Below, in pieces: positions 58,427-64,000 of a stretch of 64,000 bases of DNA. The position numbers and the translations under genes are program-made. Position 1 is the first letter of the stretch; every line of letters starts with the position of its first letter. The notes under the pieces were generated by a model that was given only the letters and a program-made list of their open reading frames with translations, did no database searches and had not been told where the DNA came from. The stretch comes from Pseudomonas poae. GTDB taxonomy: Bacteria; Pseudomonadota; Gammaproteobacteria; Pseudomonadales; Pseudomonadaceae. The stretch lies in assembly GCF_001439785.1 (NCBI RefSeq), contig NZ_JYLI01000005.1, positions 186,001-250,000 of the forward strand, written 5' to 3'.

Positions 58427-58442
58427 CTGTATAAGTAGACAG
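58427..58442 (-). promoter_or_regulatory. LexA (SOS) box of recA-recX
   Basis: The sequence CTGTATAAGTAGACAG fits the Pseudomonas LexA pattern CTG-N10-CAG with an AT-rich centre. It is 41 bases upstream of the recA start codon, so LexA would cover the promoter. Confidence 0.92.
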
Positions 58443-58469
58443 TATTGTTCCACAAAGATCAGAGATCGC

Positions 58470-58970
58470 CTACCCCTGATTTTCCATTTCTGCTGCAGCT
58501 CGTCGCAACAAGCCCTCCAGCGCGGCCTTTACCGTTTGTCGGCGGACCTCATCACGGTTGCCGGGAAAGTGCGCAAGCTGCGCCGACACCTCATCGCCTA
58601 CCCCCCACGCCAGCCAGACGGTGCCCACCGGTTTGTCTGGTGAGCCGCCATCCGGCCCCGCCACGCCACTGACCGCCACGGCAAAGCGCGACAGGCTTTT
58701 CTCCTGCGCGCCACGCACCATCGCTTCCACCACGTGCTGGCTGACGGCCCCGACGCTGTCGAACAGTTGCTCCGGCACATTCAATTGCCGAGTCTTCTGC
58801 CGATTGGAATAGGTGACATAACCCGCCTCGAACCAGGCCGAGCTGCCGGGGATGCGCGTGATGGCCTCGGCAATGCCACCGCCCGTACACGACTCGGCCG
58901 TAGTGACATGGGCATTGAGCACCTGCAGACGGCGGCCAAGTTCAGCGGCAAGCTGGGTGATTTCGTTCAC
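58470..58970 (-). CDS. pncC: CinA-type nicotinamide-nucleotide amidase PncC
   Basis: The 166-residue protein is the stand-alone C-terminal CinA domain. It deamidates nicotinamide mononucleotide in NAD recycling. Family motifs are TAESCTGGGIAEAITRIPGSS, GYVTYSNRQKTRQL and AVSGVAGPDGGSPDKPVGTVW. It lies directly upstream of recA on the same strand. In the P. fluorescens group phage-tail clusters are commonly inserted beside this gene, as seen here. Confidence 0.94.
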   Translation of the reverse strand: MNEITQLAAELGRRLQVLNAHVTTAESCTGGGIAEAITRIPGSSAWFEAGYVTYSNRQKTRQLNVPEQLFDSVGAVSQHVVEAMVRGAQEKSLSRFAVAVSGVAGPDGGSPDKPVGTVWLAWGVGDEVSAQLAHFPGNRDEVRRQTVKAALEGLLRRAAAEMENQG

Positions 58971-59051
58971 GGTCGTCTCCGGGAGTGGGCGGGCGTTTGC
59001 CTACCCTACAGGAGCCGTTCAACCATGCAAGTTGCAGAGTGCATCAAGACG

Positions 59052-59552
59052 CTAACGCACAATCGCTCGCACATAGGCCTGGCAAGCACGCAAGGCGATC
59101 AGGGCGTTATCACCGTCGTCGGTGATGCCGATAATTCGCTGAGCATGCGCCGGGTCAAGTCGGGCTCGCGGGGCTGCATGAACCACGCTGCCGGTGGCGG
59201 TGGAGGCAGGCACTGCAGCGCAACCGCTGGCGTCGGTGGCGTCGAGAAGGACTGACAACCGCACATCAGCAGTGGCCAGGCGGTCGCGCAGAGCAGTCTG
59301 GTTACGTTGGGCATCGCTCAACTCCTGTGCATGTAGTTTGTCGCTGGTGCTGAGCTGTTGCTCAAGGGCCAGGCGTTTATCCTGTTCTGCCTGTTGCCGC
59401 CGCAAGGCCGCCTGGCTTTGCTGACTGAGCGCCTGCGCATGACCTGTTGCCTGGTGTTCAAGCTGCGCGCCGTAACGCCAGGCCTGAACTTGCCATACCA
59501 GTGCCATGAGCACGCACGCCCCAATCACACGGCCATCCCCTAGAAAACGCAT
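59052..59552 (-). CDS. Phage lysis protein Rz (i-spanin)
   Basis: This is a 166-residue inner-membrane spanin: one N-terminal membrane segment (about 8-28, VIGACVLMALVWQVQAW) then a long Gln/Ala/Arg-rich periplasmic coiled coil (about 35-100). Together with the o-spanin encoded inside it, it fuses inner and outer membranes at lysis. The start MRFLGDGRVIGA at 59552 overlaps the end of the endolysin gene by 13 bases. The longer frame is not used. Confidence 0.87.
   Translation of the reverse strand: MRFLGDGRVIGACVLMALVWQVQAWRYGAQLEHQATGHAQALSQQSQAALRRQQAEQDKRLALEQQLSTSDKLHAQELSDAQRNQTALRDRLATADVRLSVLLDATDASGCAAVPASTATGSVVHAAPRARLDPAHAQRIIGITDDGDNALIALRACQAYVRAIVR
59099..59314 (-). CDS. Rz1-type o-spanin lipoprotein embedded in Rz
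   Basis: This 71-residue frame lies wholly inside the Rz gene in another frame. It starts MPNVTRLLCATAWPLLMCGC, a short signal ending in the lipobox LMCGC. A Pro-rich segment (QCLPPPPPAAW) follows, which is the hallmark of Rz1 proteins. AGGAG lies seven bases before its ATG. Nested Rz/Rz1 genes are the lambda arrangement. This supports a functional gram-negative lysis cassette. Confidence 0.85.
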   Translation of the reverse strand: MPNVTRLLCATAWPLLMCGCQSFSTPPTPAVALQCLPPPPPAAWFMQPREPDLTRRMLSELSASPTTVITP

Positions 59553-60091
59553 AGCACCACCTTGGCCCGTTCCCAAATCTGCAAGCGATCCTGAAGGCCG
59601 TTCAAGCCCCCATTAATGCGACGTGTGATAGTGTTGAACTGGTCTTTATCAGCCAACTGGTTGAGGCCATTGCTTTGCCAGAACCAGGCGGCCGACTCAC
59701 AGGCCCACTGAGGTTGCTCCAGCAACTGCGGTTGCAGCAGCAGGCGATCATCGCCAAACAATGCCTGGCTGCATGATCGGTAGTTGCGACGTCCCGTGAT
59801 CTGAATCAACCCTCGTCCACGGTACTTCTGGCCGTCGCCATCCGCCTCGGGGGTGTTGCCTAGACGCACTGCCAAGGCGCCGGTGTCATATTTGCTCAAG
59901 TATTGATCGCTGCCCAATTCGCGCACGTAATGCAGTTCACCGGATTCATGACCGATTTGAGCGAGGAAGGCAGCAGCACGTTGGGGAGTGTTGATTTGCC
60001 GATTCAGCATTGCCGAGTTAAGTGCGCAGATGAAAACGCCCGCTAAAGAGCGGGCGCGTGGGAAGACTTGCTGGAGTTGTGCGAGCGTCAT
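59540..60091 (-). CDS. Phage endolysin, glycoside hydrolase family 19
   Basis: This is a 183-residue chitinase-fold muralytic enzyme without signal peptide. GH19 signatures include RAAAFLAQIGHESGELHYVREL with the catalytic Glu of HESGE, and GRGLIQITGRRNY. The C-terminus contains TRRINGGLNGLQDR. It cleaves peptidoglycan during lysis or tailocin release. It is followed by Rz with a 13-base overlap and preceded by a four-base overlap with the small protein gene upstream. A hairpin resembling a terminator lies within codons 12-20. Confidence 0.93.
   Translation of the reverse strand: MTLAQLQQVFPRARSLAGVFICALNSAMLNRQINTPQRAAAFLAQIGHESGELHYVRELGSDQYLSKYDTGALAVRLGNTPEADGDGQKYRGRGLIQITGRRNYRSCSQALFGDDRLLLQPQLLEQPQWACESAAWFWQSNGLNQLADKDQFNTITRRINGGLNGLQDRLQIWERAKVVLCVF
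60033..60056 (-). terminator. Terminator-like hairpin inside the endolysin gene
   Basis: On the minus strand CGCCCGCT-CTTT-AGCGGGCG is followed by TTTT. The eight-base stem is perfect and lies inside coding sequence, near the start of the endolysin. It could attenuate lysis-gene transcription, or be chance. Confidence 0.45.
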
Positions 60092-60279
60092 GAGATGACC
60101 TTGCCTCGGGCCGCCGCCCTGGCCGCCAGAATGGCTGCGGGCACGGGCGTATTCTCTTCAAGGAACCGCAAGCTGTACCAGTCGGTTAAAGCCAGATAAG
60201 CAAGGGCCTCACGCGAGTCTTGCTGTGCCTGGAGGTCCTGAGGGCTCTGGGTTTTTTCCAGCTTCGAAAGATCAAACAT
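60088..60279 (-). CDS. Small phage tail-module protein
   Basis: The 63-residue protein MFDLSKLEKTQSPQDLQAQQ... is followed by ALAYLALTDWYSLRFLEENT and a basic Ala-rich end. It resembles small tail-assembly proteins found after tail-fibre genes, but I cannot name it with confidence. It overlaps both neighbours by four and eight bases, showing it is part of one translated unit. Confidence 0.75.
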   Translation of the reverse strand: MFDLSKLEKTQSPQDLQAQQDSREALAYLALTDWYSLRFLEENTPVPAAILAARAAARGKVIS

Positions 60280-60625
60280 CGCTCAGGCCCTCATCAGGTT
60301 TGGCTGGACGGATGGAAACATCAATTGGCTCGACCGGAAAAGGAACGGGGCCGGCCGATACCTGGAGCCTCCCGTTCTGCCACATATAGGCGGGCGCACC
60401 TGCGTTGAGAGCCAGCTTCAAGGTCAGCTCGATCTCACCGTTACGACGGCTGACAGGCCCTGCGAACAACTCATTTCCTATCGCGGACATAGGCAGGGTC
60501 ATCCCGTCAGGGATCAGTGAAAGATCAATCCTTTCATCATTCAGGATCAGTGTTTCCCCCTCGATGAAAGCTTTCGTGGGGATGGCGGGGCCAAGAGGCC
60601 GAAAAGGAACGTGGTGAATAATCAT
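60272..60625 (-). CDS. Phage tail-fibre-associated protein, unknown
   Basis: This 117-residue protein starts MIIHHVPFRPLGPAIPTKAF. The start at 60625 is set by GGGAG nine bases upstream and by an ATGA overlap with the fibre gene stop. It has a beta-rich central part (PAYMWQNGRLQVSAG). By position it may be a fibre chaperone or tail accessory protein. No family is recognised. Confidence 0.75.
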   Translation of the reverse strand: MIIHHVPFRPLGPAIPTKAFIEGETLILNDERIDLSLIPDGMTLPMSAIGNELFAGPVSRRNGEIELTLKLALNAGAPAYMWQNGRLQVSAGPVPFPVEPIDVSIRPAKPDEGLSDV

Positions 60626-61716
60626 GCGTGCCATCTCCCGATTGCCGTTACTGTCACGATATTGTTGAGCGTCCGGTCGGACATAAAGAAGTAGGAACCA
60701 CCATTGCCGTAGCATCTGGCCGTCAGATCCCAGTCAATCGACGGGTAGATGTTGTGGAACACCGCCACAGGCGTGTCCGCGAAAGCTGCCAACCATGAGA
60801 CGTTGCGCGTGACGCCGGCGGTGTAGCCGGTAAATCGCTGCTGACAGATTTGCAGGCCGCCGGCAAAGCGGAAATACCAGTTGTCGAGTGCCCCGCCGCG
60901 CTCAATGAGCCCGGAATTAATCGGCAAAGCACCCGAAGTGCCAGCGTTGAGCACACCGGAAATCGCATTGCCGTTATGAAGAATACTGCGCCAATTGGGC
61001 GCAGCCGCGCCTGGATTGACGCTGAACTGGCGGAAGTGAATACCATCCCCAGACACTGCCATCGACAACTGCGCGCGCCATTGCGGATCATGGCCCCACG
61101 CCTGTGACAGAACACTGATTGCGCCAAACCCCGGCACACCATCGGGGTGCTGGTAATAGCTATAGAGGCCGGTATTTGCTTTATTGGGCGAAGCACTTTG
61201 CGGCGCCGACAACCCCATCAACTCTCCCGGCGCTGCGCCTTGCGCGGTCCCGATGGCGAAGAGCGAGGTATTGATTTCGGTACGCCACGGGGTCCATTGG
61301 CCATCACCTCGTCTCCCTCGTGTAAAAGTCGACTCATCAAGCATGGCTTTCGCGGTTTGCCAAATATAGCCGCCCGAGTTGGCAATCTGCAGGATCTGTA
61401 CGTAAGGATTAGGCAGATTGACGCCGCCGTTACCGAACTGAAACAAGCCGCTGACGCGCGGTAACTCATTGGCATCGTCAGTGGGTTGTTTCGGAATCGG
61501 CTGAGCGCCCCAGCCAGCGTGGCCCGTAATGGGTATGCGACCTGGAGTGAAATCATCGCTGGCGGTGACGATGCTTTGGGTGGCGGCAGTACCGAGTTGG
61601 GCCTGCTGGGCGAACAGTTCCTGGGTCATTGCGTTGATCTTGACGCTGGCGCTGCGTGGTGTGTCGCCGCCGACGCCAGTGGGTGCTGCACCAATATTGA
61701 TTTCCTGTCGTGCCAT
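60622..61716 (-). CDS. Tail fibre protein, copy 2
   Basis: The 364-residue tail fibre starts MARQEINIGAAPTGVGGDTP. The first about 70 residues are closely related to the fibre gene just upstream (62116-63147), while the rest is unrelated to it. The N-terminus is expected to attach to the tail. The C-terminal part (WYFRFAGGLQICQQRFTGYT, then FFMSDRTLNNIVTVTAIGRW) looks like a receptor-binding knob, with the GYT...W pattern common in pyocin and phage fibre ends. GGAGAG precedes the ATG. A terminator lies between this gene and the upstream one. Confidence 0.9.
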   Translation of the reverse strand: MARQEINIGAAPTGVGGDTPRSASVKINAMTQELFAQQAQLGTAATQSIVTASDDFTPGRIPITGHAGWGAQPIPKQPTDDANELPRVSGLFQFGNGGVNLPNPYVQILQIANSGGYIWQTAKAMLDESTFTRGRRGDGQWTPWRTEINTSLFAIGTAQGAAPGELMGLSAPQSASPNKANTGLYSYYQHPDGVPGFGAISVLSQAWGHDPQWRAQLSMAVSGDGIHFRQFSVNPGAAAPNWRSILHNGNAISGVLNAGTSGALPINSGLIERGGALDNWYFRFAGGLQICQQRFTGYTAGVTRNVSWLAAFADTPVAVFHNIYPSIDWDLTARCYGNGGSYFFMSDRTLNNIVTVTAIGRWHA

Positions 61717-61738
61717 GTGGACTCTCCATAGTCAATTC

Positions 61739-61764
61739 AATAAAAAGCCCGCGCGAAGGCGGGC
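61739..61764 (-). terminator. Terminator between the two fibre modules
   Basis: The minus strand reads GCCCGC-CTTCGC-GCGGGC followed by TTTTTATT. It lies 20 bases after the small gene that follows the first fibre. Transcription into the second fibre and lysis genes would need readthrough or a separate promoter. Confidence 0.85.
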
Positions 61765-61783
61765 ACGGGAAAATGCCAGTCAA

Positions 61784-62113
61784 CTATTCAAAAACTGGCA
61801 CGATCACCGGAGCCGAATCTGCGATTTCACAATGCAGAGAAACGGCCCCAGCCAACTCATAGGGTTGCCCGTCTTTTTGCAGTTTGACGGTCATGACTTT
61901 TCTGGAGTAGGTGACAACTGCCGACACTTCTTTCTCACCCACTCCCATGCTGTAGCCCCACCCACTCCCTTCAGGCGCCAGCGGGATAAGGCCCAACGTA
62001 CCGCGCACCTCATAGACACCTTGAGCCTTTCGCTTCGAGGTGACTTTCTGATTGCTGAAGGGAACAACCGTGCAAGCGCCCTCGGCCCCGCGTAGTTCAA
62101 TGACTGCTCTCAT
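61784..62113 (-). CDS. Small tail-fibre-associated protein
   Basis: This 109-residue protein starts MRAVIELRGAEGACTVVPF; the ATG at 62113 is two bases after the fibre stop. It has a beta-rich pattern and a late Cys (SLHCEIADSAP). It occupies the same relative position after the first fibre gene as the 117-residue protein does after the second, but the two are not obviously alike in sequence. It could be a dedicated fibre chaperone. Confidence 0.75.
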   Translation of the reverse strand: MRAVIELRGAEGACTVVPFSNQKVTSKRKAQGVYEVRGTLGLIPLAPEGSGWGYSMGVGEKEVSAVVTYSRKVMTVKLQKDGQPYELAGAVSLHCEIADSAPVIVPVFE

Positions 62114-62115
62114 TT

Positions 62116-63147
62116 TCAAATCGCCTTTATCGAGCCATCGGCCTGCTTTGCACAGTTGGCGGTGTTCAAAGTGGTGATGACATTCAGCGCGCCCATGTTC
62201 ATGCTGGTGGTAGGCGGTGCGATGTCCGACTCCGTGAGCCAGTTCGATGCAAAGGCTGCAGGTACTTCAAGGGTGCCAGTCTGAATTGAGTACATCGCAA
62301 ACCGAGGCAGGTAGACAACTCCGGGAAATCCGATGTAAATGGACATCAGGCCGGTCTCTGGACGGCGGTACACGCGGACTTTCAAAGCAGGTCCGCCTTG
62401 CAAGTTGCCGATGGCCGGGGATGCTGCATTCAACAGCGCAACGCCGGAACTGAAACCGCCCTGGTAGTAGTACCAGGATAGGTCGAGCGTAAACGGCGAC
62501 GTGTAGCCGTTTATGCAGCCCACACAACGAATCAACGGCGATTCACTCTCGGTATAGGGGATGGCGGTGTGAATGGTCAGCGAGGAAACCAGCGAACCAC
62601 TGGCCCTCCCCGCCTCCGTGGTGTTTTGTCCAAGCAGGCGCTCACCATCGGCCTGAAAGGCACGCGACTTGAGACCCAGCCGTTGCTGGGTGGAAGCCAG
62701 GCCCGGGCCGTCAGTGAGAACTTTTTGCCAGGGTTGCCAAACACCCACAACCTCCACACGAACCCACTTCGAAGCGTCGTTGACGACGAAGTACTCTTGC
62801 ATTGTGTAGCCGGCACCCGCCTCATTGACGGTCAACCAACCGTTTTGGCCTGTGGGGGTATGCAAGCCGGATATTGAATAATAGGTGCCCGCTTTGCGTA
62901 CACCATCAAGGTCCGCCTCCGGGAGGGGGTTGTAGGCACCCATGCCAAAGTCGCCCACGCGAACGACTCGGCCTGGAGTATGGTCGTCGGCACTTGTAGT
63001 CAATATGCCAGTGGCTGCTGTGCCCAGCGCATCGATTCGGCTGTATAACTCTTGGGTCATCGAGTTGATTTTTAAATTAGCACTGCGGGGAGTATCCCCG
63101 CCGATGCCCGCGGGTTTTGTACCTAGGTCAATTTCTTGTCGTGCCAT
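62116..63147 (-). CDS. Tail fibre protein, copy 1
   Basis: The 343-residue fibre starts MARQEIDLGTKPAGIGGDTP and continues with LKINSMTQELYSRIDALGTA, the attachment domain it shares with the second fibre gene. The remainder has a beta-rich fibre body and a distinct tip (about residues 170-343, with IPYTESESPLIRCVGCINGY). AAGGA lies before the ATG. The gene is first in this fibre pair. It is expected to determine host receptor choice. Confidence 0.9.
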   Translation of the reverse strand: MARQEIDLGTKPAGIGGDTPRSANLKINSMTQELYSRIDALGTAATGILTTSADDHTPGRVVRVGDFGMGAYNPLPEADLDGVRKAGTYYSISGLHTPTGQNGWLTVNEAGAGYTMQEYFVVNDASKWVRVEVVGVWQPWQKVLTDGPGLASTQQRLGLKSRAFQADGERLLGQNTTEAGRASGSLVSSLTIHTAIPYTESESPLIRCVGCINGYTSPFTLDLSWYYYQGGFSSGVALLNAASPAIGNLQGGPALKVRVYRRPETGLMSIYIGFPGVVYLPRFAMYSIQTGTLEVPAAFASNWLTESDIAPPTTSMNMGALNVITTLNTANCAKQADGSIKAI

Positions 63148-63244
63148 TTTTTCCTTCCGCTAGTAGATCAAAAAACCTTCAGCACTGGTCGCACACATAA
63201 AATATCTACAGAGGACTCGCGCTAAAAAATCAGATTTCATGAAA

Positions 63245-63928
63245 TTAAGGTATACCGACGAGCAGCGGCCAATTTACCCTCGGCGCAGCCGTTTTACCGG
63301 TCACAATGGATAATTCAATAGTTTCTCTCGATGCATTGGGGAACCCTACAGTCACTGATGACAAATTCATCCCGGACAAAAAGTCCTGTCGAAAAATATT
63401 CATTAAAAAATATGAATTCTTACCGTAGGTCCAAGGCAGGTTATACATCCACACTCGAAAGAAAAAGCTCATATCCAGATAGTCATGGGGGACCCAATCC
63501 TGGACCCCACCTACAAAACTCATTATCTTGTAATTACTGTCAAACACCACCTGACCGCTTTTATCAAACACCTGCATTCCATAACCATCTGTTGCGGGTG
63601 GATGAGCGACACAGGCGCAATACTTTCCAGTGTAAGCGAGACCTACCGTTGGGTAATTGCCGGCAAAGTAAACCGAAAATCCCGTCCATGCTCCAGCAGT
63701 GCCCGTATGTACAACCGGAAAATAAACACCCGCGCCATCCGGCGAAATAAATACCAGCGGTGGTCTGGGCGAGTTTATCGGCGCTGTGTACGTCACATAG
63801 ATCCAACACCCTTCAACATTGGGTGCCGCAGCGGCATAGCTTCCTGATGACATAACATGAAACAGAGAGTTTTCATCGTCGATAATCGTTTGACCATCGT
63901 TACCAACACATAATATTCCATAGCTCAT
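63245..63928 (-). CDS. Phage tail-tip associated protein (DUF6453-like)
   Basis: This 227-residue protein starts MSYGILCVGNDGQTIIDDEN and is rich in aromatic residues, with short beta-strand patterns (YCACVAHPP, MQVFDKSGQVVFDSNYK). Similar proteins occur after tail-tip genes in phages and tailocins. I believe it matches DUF6453 but cannot verify. Its start overlaps the stop of the upstream tail gene by four bases. The AT content is higher than in the core genome. Confidence 0.72.
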   Translation of the reverse strand: MSYGILCVGNDGQTIIDDENSLFHVMSSGSYAAAAPNVEGCWIYVTYTAPINSPRPPLVFISPDGAGVYFPVVHTGTAGAWTGFSVYFAGNYPTVGLAYTGKYCACVAHPPATDGYGMQVFDKSGQVVFDSNYKIMSFVGGVQDWVPHDYLDMSFFFRVWMYNLPWTYGKNSYFLMNIFRQDFLSGMNLSSVTVGFPNASRETIELSIVTGKTAAPRVNWPLLVGIP

Positions 63929-64000
63929 TTATAGTGCACCGCCATAATCGAATATTGCTGATTCGCATACTGCGCGGCGAAAGCAGCTGCCCACTGCGCA
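63925..64000 (-). CDS. Tail protein, C-terminal fragment (cut by window edge)
   Basis: Only the last 24 residues are present (AQWAAAFAAQYANQQYSIMA then VHYK) and the TGA overlaps the ATG of the next gene (ATGA). By position this is a phage tail-tip or host-specificity protein whose body lies beyond the right edge. Nothing more can be said from the sequence. Confidence 0.6.
   Translation of the reverse strand, partial: AQWAAAFAAQYANQQYSIMAVHYK

Noticed and set aside
58971..59051. Possible attachment site between cinA and the tail cluster
   Set aside because: The 81 bases show no repeat partner inside the window, and tail-only clusters at this place usually lack an att site.

Overview
The window is a chromosomal segment of a fluorescent pseudomonad, most likely of the Pseudomonas fluorescens group. 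The evidence is high GC, many Pseudomonas-type REP/REPIN palindromes, a complete wsp operon, and gene neighbourhoods that match known Pseudomonas order: dapE-rlmA; plsB with mexJK/mexL; rsmJ to tsaB-adk-ppc; lysS-prfB-wspR..A; fpr/finR; dgkA-erdR; recX-recA-cinA. All assignments come from reading the translations and the context. No database search was run.

Layout. 1-6.6 kb (+): the C-terminus of an NdvB-like glucan synthase, dapE, rlmA, a small conserved gene, plsB and a DUF4197 secreted protein. 6.6-18 kb (mostly -): a MexJK-type RND pump with a divergent TetR repressor, rsmJ, a repeat-containing protein of unknown function, extensin-like, PEP-mutase-like and DUF72 proteins, tsaB and adk. 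18-28 kb: ppc, an envelope-stress lipoprotein pair (DUF4398 and OmpA-like) behind a possible AlgU-type promoter, a lipoprotein hydrolase operon, a DUF1704/QEGLA protein, a lipoprotein and a TetR regulator. 27-39 kb (-): lysS, prfB (with its programmed frameshift) and the seven-gene wsp surface-sensing, c-di-GMP operon. 39-50 kb: a DUF533 protein, opgD, an Old Yellow Enzyme, kup, rimO, a GNAT protein, a pseudouridine-synthase-like gene lacking the catalytic Asp, a DUF1456 protein and trmO. 50-58.9 kb: fpr/finR, dgkA, erdR, a DTW-domain tRNA modifier, a PA3611-like secreted protein, a LOG-family protein, an inserted-looking secreted protein, recX, recA with a LexA box, and a cinA-type amidase.

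59-64 kb (-): the 3' end of a phage-tail or tailocin cluster abutting cinA. It holds an Rz/Rz1 spanin pair, a GH19 endolysin, small tail proteins and two tandem paralogous tail-fibre genes with a shared N-terminus and unrelated C-termini. The cluster continues past the right edge.

Functional links. The recA/LexA region sits next to the tail and lysis cluster, and such clusters are typically DNA-damage induced. NdvB-like synthase and OpgD both concern periplasmic glucans. Wsp controls c-di-GMP and exopolysaccharide. The least ordinary items are the two-fibre tail module, the S4/pseudouridine-synthase pseudoenzyme candidate, the secreted protein bracketed by a duplicated terminator segment, and a three-arm composite REP element present at three loci.
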